Source: a virus. Taken from it: a stretch of 64,000 bases of DNA. Of the stretch, positions 46,869-56,363 are shown piece after piece. Made by a program: the position numbers and the translations under genes. The notes beneath the pieces are model-generated. The model saw only the letters and a program-made list of their open reading frames with translations. It was not told where the DNA came from and searched no databases. Location: the IMG/VR virus record IMGVR_UViG_3300036893_000033, positions 1 to 64,000 of that record; one strand, given 5' to 3'. Within the stretch, counting starts at the first letter, position 1. Each line of letters begins with the position of its first letter.

Positions 46869-47410
46869 TGTCCCTGACTTATCAAATCGACGCGCAGCTC
46901 CAATCCTTCACCGAGGCGAAGGCGGAGCAGTACTACGCCGCGCTGCGCACGAAGCTGGATTCGCTGAACGATCAGCTTCGGTCGAAGATGATAGATAACC
47001 TTTCGGGCGCGGTCGTCCATGCGGTCAGCGGCAAAGCGGCGCGGTCGGTCGAGATGATCCCCTCCTCCACGTCAGGGACGCTCACTGAGGGCGCAGTGCA
47101 GGCAGGCGGCGGCCTTGCGCCGTACCTGAAGTATCAGGAACTTGGCACCGTGGGGCCGTACACGATCGCTCCTAAGTTCGCCACGCTGCCCGGTGAGAAA
47201 TTCGCGAATTACCACGGGCGTATGGGAAAGCCTGTTGGCCAGCAGGCGGGCGTGCTCGCTTTCGTATGGAAAGGGCGGCAGGTTTTCTTCAAGAGCGTCA
47301 TGCATCCCGGCCTCGATGCCAAGGAGCCGGTCAAGGAGGCGGCTATCGAGATGGCTCCTGTGATTGTGGCCGGAATCAAGGAAGTGGGGGCTGAGGTGTT
47401 CGCGTCATGA
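46868..47410 (+). CDS. HK97 gp10-like head-tail connector
   Basis: 180 residues. LAPYLKYQELGTVGPYTIAP and FVWKGRQVFFKSVMHPG followed by DAKEPVKEAAIEM are the usual pattern (Y.E.GT..; HPG). Completes the neck. Confidence 0.75.
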   Translation: MSLTYQIDAQLQSFTEAKAEQYYAALRTKLDSLNDQLRSKMIDNLSGAVVHAVSGKAARSVEMIPSSTSGTLTEGAVQAGGGLAPYLKYQELGTVGPYTIAPKFATLPGEKFANYHGRMGKPVGQQAGVLAFVWKGRQVFFKSVMHPGLDAKEPVKEAAIEMAPVIVAGIKEVGAEVFAS

Positions 47411-47892
47411 ACGTAAGTCGCGAGACCGTGGCGCTGGCATTCTACGGGCTGTTTAATCCGTCCGGGTTGAACGTTAACGGCGGACTGTTTACGACAGTCA
47501 CCCGCACCTGGGATCTTCCGCAGCAACTCAGCCCGGAGCAGTTACCGGCAATCTACTGTATCGAGGATGACGAGGTTGACACCGAAGCCGAGCGTACCGG
47601 CGTCTGGAACCAGCAGGTTTACGTTTTGAAGTGGCGGCTGGCTGTAGTAGCGCAAATGCCCGGCAAGGATAGCGGCGTCACACCCATGAGCGTTATCAAC
47701 CCGATGATCGACGCGGTGGATGGAATCGGTGGCGTGGGCGGCATACGCGCGGGAACGCTGCCGGGCACGAATCAGACGCTGGGCGGGATCGTCTCGAATG
47801 TATTCATCGACGGTCAGGTTATGAAGGTTCCGGGGTACCTGGGACAGTATGCTTTGGGTGTTATTCCGATCAGTATTTATACGGGGATTTAA
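47407..47892 (+). CDS. Tail terminator-like protein
   Basis: 161 residues. LPAIYCIEDDEVDTEAERTG and VYVLKWRLAVVAQMPGKDSG with a C-terminal IPISIYTGI are consistent with tail completion proteins between connector and tube genes. Confidence 0.6.
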   Translation: MNVSRETVALAFYGLFNPSGLNVNGGLFTTVTRTWDLPQQLSPEQLPAIYCIEDDEVDTEAERTGVWNQQVYVLKWRLAVVAQMPGKDSGVTPMSVINPMIDAVDGIGGVGGIRAGTLPGTNQTLGGIVSNVFIDGQVMKVPGYLGQYALGVIPISIYTGI

Positions 47893-47915
47893 GAGAGATT
47901 TAAGGAGAAAAGATT

Positions 47916-48719
47916 ATGCCTAACTCAGCAGTGCAGGGGTATTATATAGAGTTCGGGTCCGCGTGGCTCTTTTGCCTGCCCAACGGCGGCAACCAAGTGG
48001 CCGCTCCGCAGCCCGTGTTCCCGCTCACCGTACAGGACGTGGCCGTCGAGACCAAGGGTAAGCTGGAGGAATTGCGCGGCCAGTACCAGTGGCCCGACGA
48101 CACCGCACTCGGCGACAAATCGGGAACATTCAAGTTCGGCATCGGTCGCAAGGACTGGTATCTGTTCAATCAGATTTACTTCTCCGACACTGTGATCTCT
48201 GGCGGCGTGACCGTGGTTCCTAATCAGCTAAACAGCGTTCCTGCAACCACCTCCTATGTCGTGACCCCCACGCTCCCGGCCACTGGCGTTTACGTCGCTG
48301 ACTTAGGTGTTATCTACGCATCGGGCGCGAATGTTGGAAAGCGCCTTCAGGAGCAGACCGGATCGCTCACGCAGGCTGGCCAATACCAGGTTAACGTGAG
48401 CACCGGCGTTTACACGTTCGACTCTGCCGATGCCTCCGCACAGGTCTACATCAGCTTTAGTTGCACAGTCACTTCTGGCTCAACCTACGAGGCAAACAAC
48501 CAGATCATGGGCTACGGTCCGCAGTGCGAACTCTTCCTTGTGGATGCCTACCAGCCGACTGCTGGCGTAAACAATTGCCTTCAGGTCTTCGCCGCAAAGG
48601 TCAGCGATGTCGGTAACGTTGGCGGAAAGCGCTCCGGCTACGCAATGCCAGAAATATCCGGCCAGTTCTACGCCAACTCCAGCGGTCAGGTTCTGCGCGC
48701 ATTCTGTTCAGCCGGTTAA
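47916..48719 (+). CDS. Major tail tube protein
   Basis: 267 residues, GGAG upstream. FPLTVQDVAVETKGKLEELR and KTGTFKFG-like KSGTFKFGIGRKDWYLFNQI resemble tail-tube proteins; its position between terminator and tail chaperones supports this. Confidence 0.65.
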   Translation: MPNSAVQGYYIEFGSAWLFCLPNGGNQVAAPQPVFPLTVQDVAVETKGKLEELRGQYQWPDDTALGDKSGTFKFGIGRKDWYLFNQIYFSDTVISGGVTVVPNQLNSVPATTSYVVTPTLPATGVYVADLGVIYASGANVGKRLQEQTGSLTQAGQYQVNVSTGVYTFDSADASAQVYISFSCTVTSGSTYEANNQIMGYGPQCELFLVDAYQPTAGVNNCLQVFAAKVSDVGNVGGKRSGYAMPEISGQFYANSSGQVLRAFCSAG

Positions 48720-49330
48720 TGCGGCCATTGCCGGGTAACGACATGGACACCTGCCGGGGATGCAGATACTTCGAGCGCGAACGGAGGCGCCCCTCCGAAC
48801 CGCATATCCATGAGATGTCCGTGCAGGCGTTCGTCTGCCTGCGATCCCCGGCGCATGTGATTTACGCAAGAGACGACGGTTTTCCGAAAAGGTGTAATCA
48901 CTACCAAAAATGTTCTGTGATCGGAACTGAATGGCCTATGCCGATAACGATAGACTGGGAATTAGCCCGAAGAGGCTGGGCTACTATGTACGGGTTTACC
49001 AGAAACTCGCTTCTTATTCTAGCCTTCTTCTGCATTCTTGGCGCGCTGGTTCCTTCGTACATTCCGGGACAGGGCGATAATTCCCGCATCGAGATCCAGC
49101 AGGACGACCTGCGTCTGCGCCTGGACAAGCAGGACGTTCGGGACGCGGTGGTGGACGAGAAGCTGTCCACGCTGGCGGAGCAAATGAAGGAATCCCGCGA
49201 CTGGCAGGACTCGATGGGCAATCGCCTGAACGTGTTCCTGGCCGGGTTCCTGATGTTTGTGGCCAAGCAGATGTTTGAGCGGGCTTTTGGCGGGAGGTTC
49301 GGGGACAAGAAAGGGAAGACAGATGCCTGA
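48719..49330 (+). CDS. Membrane protein with Cys N-terminus
   Basis: 203 residues; alternative start ATG 48743. CRGCRYF and later CNHYQKC may bind metal; a helix SLLILAFFCILGALVPSYI, a coiled coil (EIQQDDLRLRLDKQDVRDAV) and a second helix near the end (LNVFLAGFLMFVAKQMFERA). It could be a holin or inner-membrane anchor. Not recognised. Confidence 0.5.
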   Translation: MRPLPGNDMDTCRGCRYFERERRRPSEPHIHEMSVQAFVCLRSPAHVIYARDDGFPKRCNHYQKCSVIGTEWPMPITIDWELARRGWATMYGFTRNSLLILAFFCILGALVPSYIPGQGDNSRIEIQQDDLRLRLDKQDVRDAVVDEKLSTLAEQMKESRDWQDSMGNRLNVFLAGFLMFVAKQMFERAFGGRFGDKKGKTDA

Positions 49331-49460
49331 TAACGAAGAGGATAAAAAGCGAAGTAAAGGGGGTGATCACGCCTTGGCGGCTGATGATTCGCCCTCCACG
49401 GCTGCGCCGGAGGCACAGCCCAGTCCTGATGGCCCTCCAGGCGGCAGCACGGGAACGTAG
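49323..49460 (+). CDS. Small acidic Pro-rich protein (45 aa)
   Basis: MPDNEEDKKRSKGGDHALAA; disordered. Overlaps the preceding stop. Confidence 0.4.
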   Translation: MPDNEEDKKRSKGGDHALAADDSPSTAAPEAQPSPDGPPGGSTGT

Positions 49461-49611
49461 TGGTATCCTGCATTCCATAGGCCTCCACACTCAGGCGCAG
49501 AAACGCGGCTAAGTGCGCTTTGCGTCCATCGAGCCGATCCGACTTAACAGTCCGGGGTGGGCAGGGCGATGATCCGGGCGTAATAGTCCGGCGGGAGGCT
49601 CCAGTAATTAA

Positions 49612-49980
49612 ATGCTCTGGTACTTGGAACTCCTGCTCGAATCAGCGCTACTGACGCGCCTCTGCCTGAACCGCGATCCGCGCAAGTATTTCCAGGCATT
49701 CGTCGCCGTTGATCTCCTCGGCGGCATCCTCTCCATGCTCGGTCAGCGGTTGCACTTCCTTGGCTTCAGCGCCCACGCTTGGTGGATCGCCACAATCGCC
49801 TGCATACCGCTGATGGCGCTGTCGCTCAACGAGGCGTCTGAGCGCCGTCACCGATTGCTATTGTTCTGGTGGGTAGCCTTCGGCTACGGCTGCGCCTGGA
49901 TACGCATTTTCCCGCTCACGAATCAGGTTCTTCTGGTCGGTAACTGCCTTGCTTTTATCGCTTGGCTTTGTGTGGCATAA
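49612..49980 (+). CDS. Polytopic membrane protein (122 aa)
   Basis: About four hydrophobic helices (VAVDLLGGILSML, WIATIACIPLMALS, LLLFWWVAFGYGCAW, QVLLVGNCLAFIAWLC). Possible holin; not proven. Confidence 0.55.
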   Translation: MLWYLELLLESALLTRLCLNRDPRKYFQAFVAVDLLGGILSMLGQRLHFLGFSAHAWWIATIACIPLMALSLNEASERRHRLLLFWWVAFGYGCAWIRIFPLTNQVLLVGNCLAFIAWLCVA

Positions 49981-50006
49981 TAAACGCCAGGGAGAATCAC
50001 CACCTC

Positions 50007-50342
50007 TTGAAAAAGAAAACGGTAACATTCGGCGATGCGTCGATAACATTCGCGGAGCTTAACAGGTTTCAGGCCAAGGAGCTTCTGAGGTGGAGTTCCG
50101 AAGCCAGGGAAGCGCCTAAAACTGAGGAAGAGATGGAGTCCCGGTTCTGGCACACCATCGCCATCAGCGTCAACAACGCGGTCGCGCCACCGACCGAAGC
50201 CAGCCCGCTCGGTTCCGACGCAGGGGTGCCTCACCTTCAGGCCACCATCGGATTTGCGTCATCCAAAGAGTTGCACTCCATGATCCTCGACCTCAGTGGC
50301 CTCACGAGCACATCCTCGGGGGAAACGCCGGCCCCCAGTTAA
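50007..50342 (+). CDS. Tail assembly chaperone, short form (G-like)
   Basis: 111 residues from TTG 50007 with GGGAG upstream. KKKTVTFGDASITFAELNRF is typical of tail assembly chaperones. It ends just past a run GGGGG-AAAC and a run CCCCC where a -1 shift would enter the next frame. Confidence 0.6.
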   Translation: MKKKTVTFGDASITFAELNRFQAKELLRWSSEAREAPKTEEEMESRFWHTIAISVNNAVAPPTEASPLGSDAGVPHLQATIGFASSKELHSMILDLSGLTSTSSGETPAPS

Positions 50343-50668
50343 CAGACGTTGCGGAACTGGATCGGCGCATAGCAACGGCAACCGGGTGGACGTTCCGGTA
50401 TATCGACAGTCTTTGGTCATCGGAGTTCTTTGCGCTGATCGATAGCTGGCGCAATAACCCTCCGGCAAACGAGGCGCTCCAGATGGCGCTGAGGGCGTTC
50501 ACGAACTGGAAACCGGAAGAGGCGAAACATTCTTCAAGCACTGAAGATATCCGCGACTTCGCCATGCACACGGGGGTGCCTGTGGTGCCGATTGAGATGA
50601 TGGAGCCACGACTCAGGGGGTACCTGGATCTGGCGCGGGCGCAGATGGCTTCGGAGAAAATTAACTGA
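50318..50668 (+). CDS. Tail assembly chaperone extension (T-like), read by -1 frameshift
   Basis: The -1 frame is open from well before 50318 to TGA 50666-50668 and encodes QLTDVAELDRRIATATGWTF, YIDSLWSSEFFALIDSW and EALQMALRAFTNWKPEEAK. It has no start codon before 50483, so expression as a full domain needs the shift, as in lambda G/GT. Confidence 0.6.
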   Translation, partial: GGNAGPQLTDVAELDRRIATATGWTFRYIDSLWSSEFFALIDSWRNNPPANEALQMALRAFTNWKPEEAKHSSSTEDIRDFAMHTGVPVVPIEMMEPRLRGYLDLARAQMASEKIN

Positions 50669-50961
50669 TGAGCGTGCGCGTCAGGTTTGAGTACAGCATC
50701 CTTAACTTCGAGGGGCCGTCGCTTGGGGTGATCCGCCAGGAGATCGCCAAAATGGGGCAGTCCGGGTGGGAGAACTATGCTGTTGACATGGGTCGGCTAT
50801 GGTTCTTTTTTAAGCGCCCAGCCGACCCCCTCGCGGACTTCGAGCACGTCCCGCAGCAGCCTGCGGTTAAGCCGGTAGTGCCTGTGGTCGCCCCGCCGCC
50901 TGCGGTGGCTCCGCTGCTAAATCGCAATAAGCAGTACCAGAACGGAGCGGCACGGCGATGA
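50668..50961 (+). CDS. Hypothetical protein (97 aa)
   Basis: MSVRVRFEYSILNFEGPSLG and MGQSGWENYAVDMGRLWFFF, then a Pro/Val-rich tail. The first half resembles small proteins that follow chaperone genes. Overlaps both neighbours. Confidence 0.5.
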   Translation: MSVRVRFEYSILNFEGPSLGVIRQEIAKMGQSGWENYAVDMGRLWFFFKRPADPLADFEHVPQQPAVKPVVPVVAPPPAVAPLLNRNKQYQNGAARR

Positions 50962-51092
50962 GGATCGCATTCTGGCTCCTCCGAAGATTCGAGATATTCC
51001 GCCTGCCTGAACAGCAGAACACGGAGATACGCGCAGAGGTTGATTCGCTCTATGAAGTAGTCTACGGAGTATGGGGTGAGCACCATGCCTGA
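50958..51092 (+). CDS. Small protein (44 aa)
   Basis: MRIAFWLLRRFEIFRLPEQQ; amphipathic. Overlaps the tape-measure start. Confidence 0.45.
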   Translation: MRIAFWLLRRFEIFRLPEQQNTEIRAEVDSLYEVVYGVWGEHHA

Positions 51093-53964
51093 TTCCGATT
51101 ACATTAGAATTTTAACACAACTTGATGCTTCTGGCGTAAGAGACGGAATGGCGCAAGTCAATTCTGCCGTCAAGTCCGGTCTCGATCAGGTCAAATCCGC
51201 CTATGCTCAGGCTCAGGCGCAGGTCAAAGCTGCTGAAGAAGGACTGAAGACAGCGCAGGCCGCTATCGGGACTAACGCCGCCGCATGGGTTCAGAACAAA
51301 ACTGCGGTTACCGCCGCTGAAGAGGCGCTGGCGAAGGCGACACTCGCTGCCGCGTCCCTCAAAGCGCAAATGGTGCAGTTGTCACCCGCCGTCGATAAGG
51401 CTACCTACTCCATGCTCCAGGCCAGATTAGCTGGCCGTGCCCTGGTGCAGGAGGTCGGAGGCCCACTGTCGTTTGTGTTCGGACAGGTTGCCAGTCAGTC
51501 GGCTACGCTGGGTCCGCTCATGGCGAACCTCTTCCCGTACATCGCGGGAGCGGCCTTTGTAAAAATAGCATACGACGTTGGGAAAGAATTGTACGACTTG
51601 GTGGAGAAGTCTGGCCCGCTGATCGAGGCGGAGAAGCAACTTGCCGAACAGACGGCAAAGGACACGCAGGAGTTCTCTAAACTGGAGGACCAGTTTGAGC
51701 ACCTTGAAATCGAAAAAATAACGCAGGAGTTGGGCAAGCTGGCCGGGCTGAAGCTTGCTGGATTTTTCGACGCCGGGGAACTGGCTCGCGATGAGTCCAG
51801 AGTAAAGTATCTGAGCGATTTGGCAGTACGTACGAAGCAGAAGATAGCCTCTGATGAATATCAGACATCCAACCCCGTAATATCCACTCTTGAGGCCTTC
51901 AATCCTCTGGTGACTGGCATGAAGTTTGCCAATATCGACGACGCACAGGCACAAATAGATAACCTAAAAAAGATAAACGATGAACTGGACACGCTTAACG
52001 AAAAGCTACGGGTAGAACACTTGCTGCGCGATTTAAATTCCGGCAAGCAAAGCAAGCAGGAGGCCGACGACCTAAAGGATCAGTTCGACGCGCGGGTCGC
52101 GGCGGAGCGCAAGGCCAACGCTGAATTATCCCGCAGCATCCACGATAAATACGACGATCAGGTGTCAGCACTCAAGGCGGGAGCCGATTACTCGAAGGCC
52201 GCCGAGACGAAAATCCGCCAGGACGAGCTTGCAGAGGCGGAATCATACGGCAACCGCGTCAAAGAGTTGACGGTCGAGGTCAACAAGCAGGTCGCATCGC
52301 TGACACTTGAGGGCCAGACTGGACTCGCCCGCATTGTTCGCGAAGGGCATCGCATCGAGGCCGAAGAAGACAAAAAAGCCATAAAGGAAAAAGAAGCCAC
52401 CCTGAAAGAGGGCTTTGAGGTTCTGGCTCGCGAAACTGAGCGCGAGGGGGAAGAACAGATTCGCGCCATACAGGCGCAGGAGCGGGACGCCGAGGCTGCG
52501 CGCAAAGAATCCTATCAGGTGAAACGCAGAGTAACGGAGTCTGCCGGCGCCATTGGGGTAGATCCACTCGAAGTTCAGAAGGTTCAGGTCGAGGAAGCCG
52601 ACAAGGAGCGCGAGAAAAGCATATTCGGGGAGAGCGTAAGGCAGCACGTCGAGTACCTTACGCAGATCGCGGATATAGACCAGGGCATCATCAGGGAAAA
52701 GAAATCCGTCGTGGAGACGTTGAAGGCTCAGGACGAGGCGGCGTTAGCGGAGGCGCATAGGCATGGTGACGACACGAAGTTAATCGACGAGAACATTGCA
52801 CGTGACGACCAGCAGTTGGCTGCGTTGTCGAAAGAAGCGGCAATTGACAAGCTGAAGTCCGACGCCGCCATAGTCGAAGCCGAAACCGCCAACTGGCAGA
52901 AGCTAATCAAGACCCTCAACGGCGAAATCTCCAGCGGACTCGAACACGCCTTTAACGACCTGCTTCAACATCCGAAGAACTTCCAGAAAGACCTGAACTC
53001 CATCTGGCAGAAGATGCTGGAGGATGCCGAAGGGTTCTTTATTAAACTGGGCGTGAAGATCGCTGAGATCGAGGCGCTGAAGATTCTGTTGCCAAACTCA
53101 CAGGCATCGAAGAATGCTCCGAGCATTGCGGATACAATCCGAGACGCGCTGGGGTTGAAGCATAAGGGCGGGGCTGGGCTGCCCGCGCCGGGGAGTGGTG
53201 GAATATTGGGTACCGGCGTCGGAGCACCCACCGGCACTGCCGCGCAGACACCGACACAGGCAACTCATGGCCTCGGCTCACCCGCCACGGCAGGCGCGGA
53301 CCCGGCTACTAACGCGGTTACGTTGGCGCAGCAACAGGCGCAGGCATTCTACGGCCAGCAGATCAGTTACGACCAGCAGATCCTTCAGGCGCTCCAGGAC
53401 ATCCGCACCAGCGCACAGGAGTCGGCGTCATGTACTTGCAGTTCAAGCGGCGGCGGCAGCAGCCTGGCAAATTCGGCGCTCACCACGGCAGGCGCGTTGG
53501 CAGGCGCAGCGGTCGGATCTAAGATCGGACAGATGGGCACTAATAACAGCCCGCAGTACGACAGCGGTGGTGGCTCTTACTTCCCGATCTACGACCCGTA
53601 TGGTCTCGGGTCTGGCTACAACCCAGGCTACGATCCGAATGACCCAGGGGCCACCGGCAACGACCCCGGAACCGCCAGCGGATGGAGCGCGGGCGGCGCG
53701 GACATCAGGCCCAAGGCGCACCTGTCGATGGGAACTAATTATGTGCCCAAGAGCGGCGTGTATCACCTAGACAGAGGCGAGTCGGTTCAGCCAAAAGCGT
53801 ATAACCCGGCAGCGGGCGGTCAAGGCGCGGGTGGTGACACGCACCACCACTGGGGAGGGATCACGGTCAACGCGCCGCAGGCATCCAACCCACAGCAGAT
53901 CGGGGCTATGGTGCTCCAGCATGTGCAGTCTGAAATGCGCCGGTCGAACAGGAAGGCGGCATGA
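51085..53964 (+). CDS. Tape measure protein
   Basis: 959 residues; ATG 51085 with GGAGT upstream (GTG 51076 also possible). Long coiled coils (AYAQAQAQVKAAEEGLKTAQ; ERKANAELSRSIHDKYDDQV; EREGEEQIRAIQAQERDAEA), a hydrophobic segment near 150-170 and a C-terminus with HHHWGGITVNAPQASNPQQI seen in many tape measures. It sets tail length and passes with DNA. Gly/Pro-rich segments separate the domains. Confidence 0.9.
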   Translation: MPDSDYIRILTQLDASGVRDGMAQVNSAVKSGLDQVKSAYAQAQAQVKAAEEGLKTAQAAIGTNAAAWVQNKTAVTAAEEALAKATLAAASLKAQMVQLSPAVDKATYSMLQARLAGRALVQEVGGPLSFVFGQVASQSATLGPLMANLFPYIAGAAFVKIAYDVGKELYDLVEKSGPLIEAEKQLAEQTAKDTQEFSKLEDQFEHLEIEKITQELGKLAGLKLAGFFDAGELARDESRVKYLSDLAVRTKQKIASDEYQTSNPVISTLEAFNPLVTGMKFANIDDAQAQIDNLKKINDELDTLNEKLRVEHLLRDLNSGKQSKQEADDLKDQFDARVAAERKANAELSRSIHDKYDDQVSALKAGADYSKAAETKIRQDELAEAESYGNRVKELTVEVNKQVASLTLEGQTGLARIVREGHRIEAEEDKKAIKEKEATLKEGFEVLARETEREGEEQIRAIQAQERDAEAARKESYQVKRRVTESAGAIGVDPLEVQKVQVEEADKEREKSIFGESVRQHVEYLTQIADIDQGIIREKKSVVETLKAQDEAALAEAHRHGDDTKLIDENIARDDQQLAALSKEAAIDKLKSDAAIVEAETANWQKLIKTLNGEISSGLEHAFNDLLQHPKNFQKDLNSIWQKMLEDAEGFFIKLGVKIAEIEALKILLPNSQASKNAPSIADTIRDALGLKHKGGAGLPAPGSGGILGTGVGAPTGTAAQTPTQATHGLGSPATAGADPATNAVTLAQQQAQAFYGQQISYDQQILQALQDIRTSAQESASCTCSSSGGGSSLANSALTTAGALAGAAVGSKIGQMGTNNSPQYDSGGGSYFPIYDPYGLGSGYNPGYDPNDPGATGNDPGTASGWSAGGADIRPKAHLSMGTNYVPKSGVYHLDRGESVQPKAYNPAAGGQGAGGDTHHHWGGITVNAPQASNPQQIGAMVLQHVQSEMRRSNRKAA

Positions 53965-54146
53965 TGCCCATACAGTTTACCCCACGCGCCGATGGTTGCA
54001 TTCCGGACGCCTGCCCGGATTGGGATGTGTGCGCGGTCTGCGGGGAAGTGATCGACTACTACGATGGCAAGCAGCGCGTTGAAGATCCGATGTCGCTACA
54101 TCGATTCAGGCACGGCAGCGAAGGATGTCCGAGGGACCGTAAATGA
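53961..54146 (+). CDS. Small zinc-site protein (61 aa)
   Basis: MMPIQFTPRADGCIPDACPD, WDVCAVCGEVIDYYDGKQ and an H-x-x-x-H tail; C4/H-type site. Overlaps both neighbours. Confidence 0.5.
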   Translation: MMPIQFTPRADGCIPDACPDWDVCAVCGEVIDYYDGKQRVEDPMSLHRFRHGSEGCPRDRK

Positions 54147-54838
54147 TATCCCTCTGCATGATTACCCTAAACGAATCCCCCCGCCTCCAGCGCGCCATAG
54201 ACTCCGCACGCTCTCAGGTGGAGGAGCTTATCATCGTAGACACCGGCAGCACTGACGGAACCGTGGATATCGCCCGCGACAACATGGCGACGGTGGCACG
54301 CATCCCGTTCGTGGACTTCTCCCACGCGCGGAACTACAGCATATCGCTCGCACACGGGGATTACATTTTCGTCCTCGACGCCGACGAGACGCTGGAGGGC
54401 GAATTGCCGGTCCCTCACGTAAAACACAGCTACGCCTTTCATCGGGTCAACGTCGGGCCGGATTACAGGGCATGCGACGATTACCCCGTGCGACTGTTCC
54501 CGCGCTCCGCCTGCTACGAGGGCCGGGTACATGAGACCGTCAACGCCTCCGTTGCTCGCAACGGCGGCTCGATCCGCAGCGTAGCGAACGCGATCCGTCA
54601 CTGGCTCCCGACGCAAGGGGAGCGGAAGGCCAAGAATCTGCGCTACATTGAAGTCTTGAGGCAGGAAATAGCGGAGTCGCCTAACATGGAACGTATGGAG
54701 TTTCTGGCGGCGGAGTATTACCAGATGGGCGAGTTTCAGCAGGCAGCGGCAGTGGCGCAGGGGATCGTTGACCGGTGGCCCGGTAACGGTCGCTGGCACC
54801 AGCGGGCGCGTCGCTACCGGGAGGCGGTGGCAGCATGA
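54143..54838 (+). CDS. Family 2 glycosyltransferase
   Basis: 231 residues. MISLCMITLNESPRLQRAID, LIIVDTGSTDGTVDIARD and IFVLDADETLEGEL (the DxD metal site) define GT2; C-terminal helices (ERMEFLAAEYYQMGEFQQAA) may be TPR-like. It transfers a sugar from a nucleotide sugar. In the tail cluster it could modify a tail or host-surface molecule; substrate unknown. Confidence 0.8.
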   Translation: MISLCMITLNESPRLQRAIDSARSQVEELIIVDTGSTDGTVDIARDNMATVARIPFVDFSHARNYSISLAHGDYIFVLDADETLEGELPVPHVKHSYAFHRVNVGPDYRACDDYPVRLFPRSACYEGRVHETVNASVARNGGSIRSVANAIRHWLPTQGERKAKNLRYIEVLRQEIAESPNMERMEFLAAEYYQMGEFQQAAAVAQGIVDRWPGNGRWHQRARRYREAVAA

Positions 54839-55176
54839 CACCTGACGCTCGCATACCCATTCAGGACGCCTCCGTGCGCCAGATCGGTCCCGATACTTTT
54901 GAGGGCTGCGTGAGCAAGCAGCAATACGACTCCCTGAAGCTGATGATGCGGACGCCTTCTGTGGTGCTTCAGTGCCAGATATGCCACCCGACGGCGGGGG
55001 CGATAACGGTCAGGCTGAAGGCGTTCCTGGAGCGTCCGAAAGTATTGTGGGAGGCCGTTAAGGCGGACCCGCTTACGCCTAAGATCGTGATTCCCGACTG
55101 GATGAAGGCTGAGGCTAAGGTGCGGCGGGAGATGGCGGAGCGGAAGATGAAGAAGGCGATGAAGCATGGTCGCTGA
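54835..55176 (+). CDS. Hypothetical protein (113 aa)
   Basis: MTPDARIPIQDASVRQIGPD, CQICHPTAG, and a basic C-terminal helix (EAKVRREMAERKMKKAMK). Not recognised. Confidence 0.5.
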   Translation: MTPDARIPIQDASVRQIGPDTFEGCVSKQQYDSLKLMMRTPSVVLQCQICHPTAGAITVRLKAFLERPKVLWEAVKADPLTPKIVIPDWMKAEAKVRREMAERKMKKAMKHGR

Positions 55177-55363
55177 GATAGGGGTCGCTGAGATAGAGCT
55201 ACTCCAGTTTTTTGAGCACGCCTTTGAAGGTCCGCCGTGTCCCGCGTGCCACGCCCCGCACTCGCGCTTCCTGTCCACCACGAACGAATGGAAATACTAT
55301 TGCAGGGCATGCTACCGCCGCTTTAATGGCGCGGGTGATTTTATGGATGAGGTATCGCGATGA
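55166..55363 (+). CDS. Small zinc-ribbon protein (65 aa)
   Basis: CPACHAPHSRFL and YYCRACYRRFN. The first 33 bases contain two TGAGATAG motifs like those at 18177-18466. Overlaps its upstream neighbour by 11 bases. Confidence 0.5.
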   Translation: MVAEIGVAEIELLQFFEHAFEGPPCPACHAPHSRFLSTTNEWKYYCRACYRRFNGAGDFMDEVSR

Positions 55364-56064
55364 GCACGCCGATATTCGGCCCGCTGCCAGGGCTGATCTC
55401 AACCTATAGTCGCGGCAATGCCTGGGAGGGGATTCTCGTCCAAACGTCAGCTTCGCAAATTGAGGCCCGCCAGCAGCAGCAGTCATTTGCGCGGTATTCC
55501 GCCGACCTCAGCTTTGATTATTTAACAATGCAGTCGCGCGGATCTTACACGAACGCTATCGCGGCGCAGAATCTTCAGTACGTGATAGGCTTCCAGAACT
55601 CCCTCGGCGGTGGACTGTCCAGCTTCTTCTACCGCGACCAGGAAGACAACACTGCGATAGGTTCCGTGATCGGCACTGGCGATGGCGTCACCACCAGTTT
55701 CCAGGCGGTTAGGTATTGGGGATCGAACGCTCAGCCCGTCTACGGTTTCGACACCAGAGGCGCAATCAGCTACGGCTCAGGTTACGTGCAGCCAGCATCA
55801 TATGCGCAGGCCGCGTACAGCAACGGCGTTCAGGACATGTCGGCTACTTTCGACAGCGAGACCGGAATTATAACGTACTCATCAGCGCCCGCCTCCGGCC
55901 ATGCCTTGACCGCTGATTTCACGTACCTGTATCGGTGTCGGATCTTGGAAAATTCGCTTACCTTCGGGAGGCTGTGGAACACCAATTCGCAGAGCAACCT
56001 CAGTACGCCGAATGGCTACTACACGCTGAAGTCGTTCAAAATTATTCAGGTGCTCGCATCATGA
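55360..56064 (+). CDS. DUF2460-type distal tail protein
   Basis: 234 residues. EARQQQQSFARYSADLSFDY, QNLQYVIGFQNSLGGGLSSF, TFDSETGIITYSSAPASGHA and YRCRILENSLTFGRLW fit DUF2460 (GTA Orfg12). It links the tail tube to the tip. Confidence 0.7.
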   Translation: MSTPIFGPLPGLISTYSRGNAWEGILVQTSASQIEARQQQQSFARYSADLSFDYLTMQSRGSYTNAIAAQNLQYVIGFQNSLGGGLSSFFYRDQEDNTAIGSVIGTGDGVTTSFQAVRYWGSNAQPVYGFDTRGAISYGSGYVQPASYAQAAYSNGVQDMSATFDSETGIITYSSAPASGHALTADFTYLYRCRILENSLTFGRLWNTNSQSNLSTPNGYYTLKSFKIIQVLAS

Positions 56065-56243
56065 GAATCATCGACATCGGCGCATTCTACGTGCGTCCGC
56101 GTGGGGTCCGCGTGCCACTCACGCGCGTGAAGTCCAAACCGAAGCGTGGCCAGTATGTGCTCGATGAGGCCAAGGCGCAATATACGACCTCGCGGGCTGA
56201 TATGAAACGGCGGATCGAATATATCTACAGGGTGATCGCATGA
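56061..56243 (+). CDS. Hypothetical protein (60 aa)
   Basis: MRIIDIGAFYVRPRGVRVPL, then basic. ATGA overlap with DUF2460. Confidence 0.45.
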   Translation: MRIIDIGAFYVRPRGVRVPLTRVKSKPKRGQYVLDEAKAQYTTSRADMKRRIEYIYRVIA

Positions 56244-56362
56244 CCCGCCGCCAGAGGTACCTAACCTTTATCCCCACGCTGGTCTTGGGGATTTACTTCC
56301 GGGGCGTGCCGTATGTTATCTGCCAGTACCCATGCTTGAGTCTGACGTTGACGCTTAACTAA
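56240..56362 (+). CDS. Small hydrophobic protein (40 aa)
   Basis: MTRRQRYLTFIPTLVLGIYF; one probable membrane helix. Overlaps the preceding stop and precedes the next ATG by one base. Confidence 0.45.
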   Translation: MTRRQRYLTFIPTLVLGIYFRGVPYVICQYPCLSLTLTLN

Positions 56363-56363
56363 A

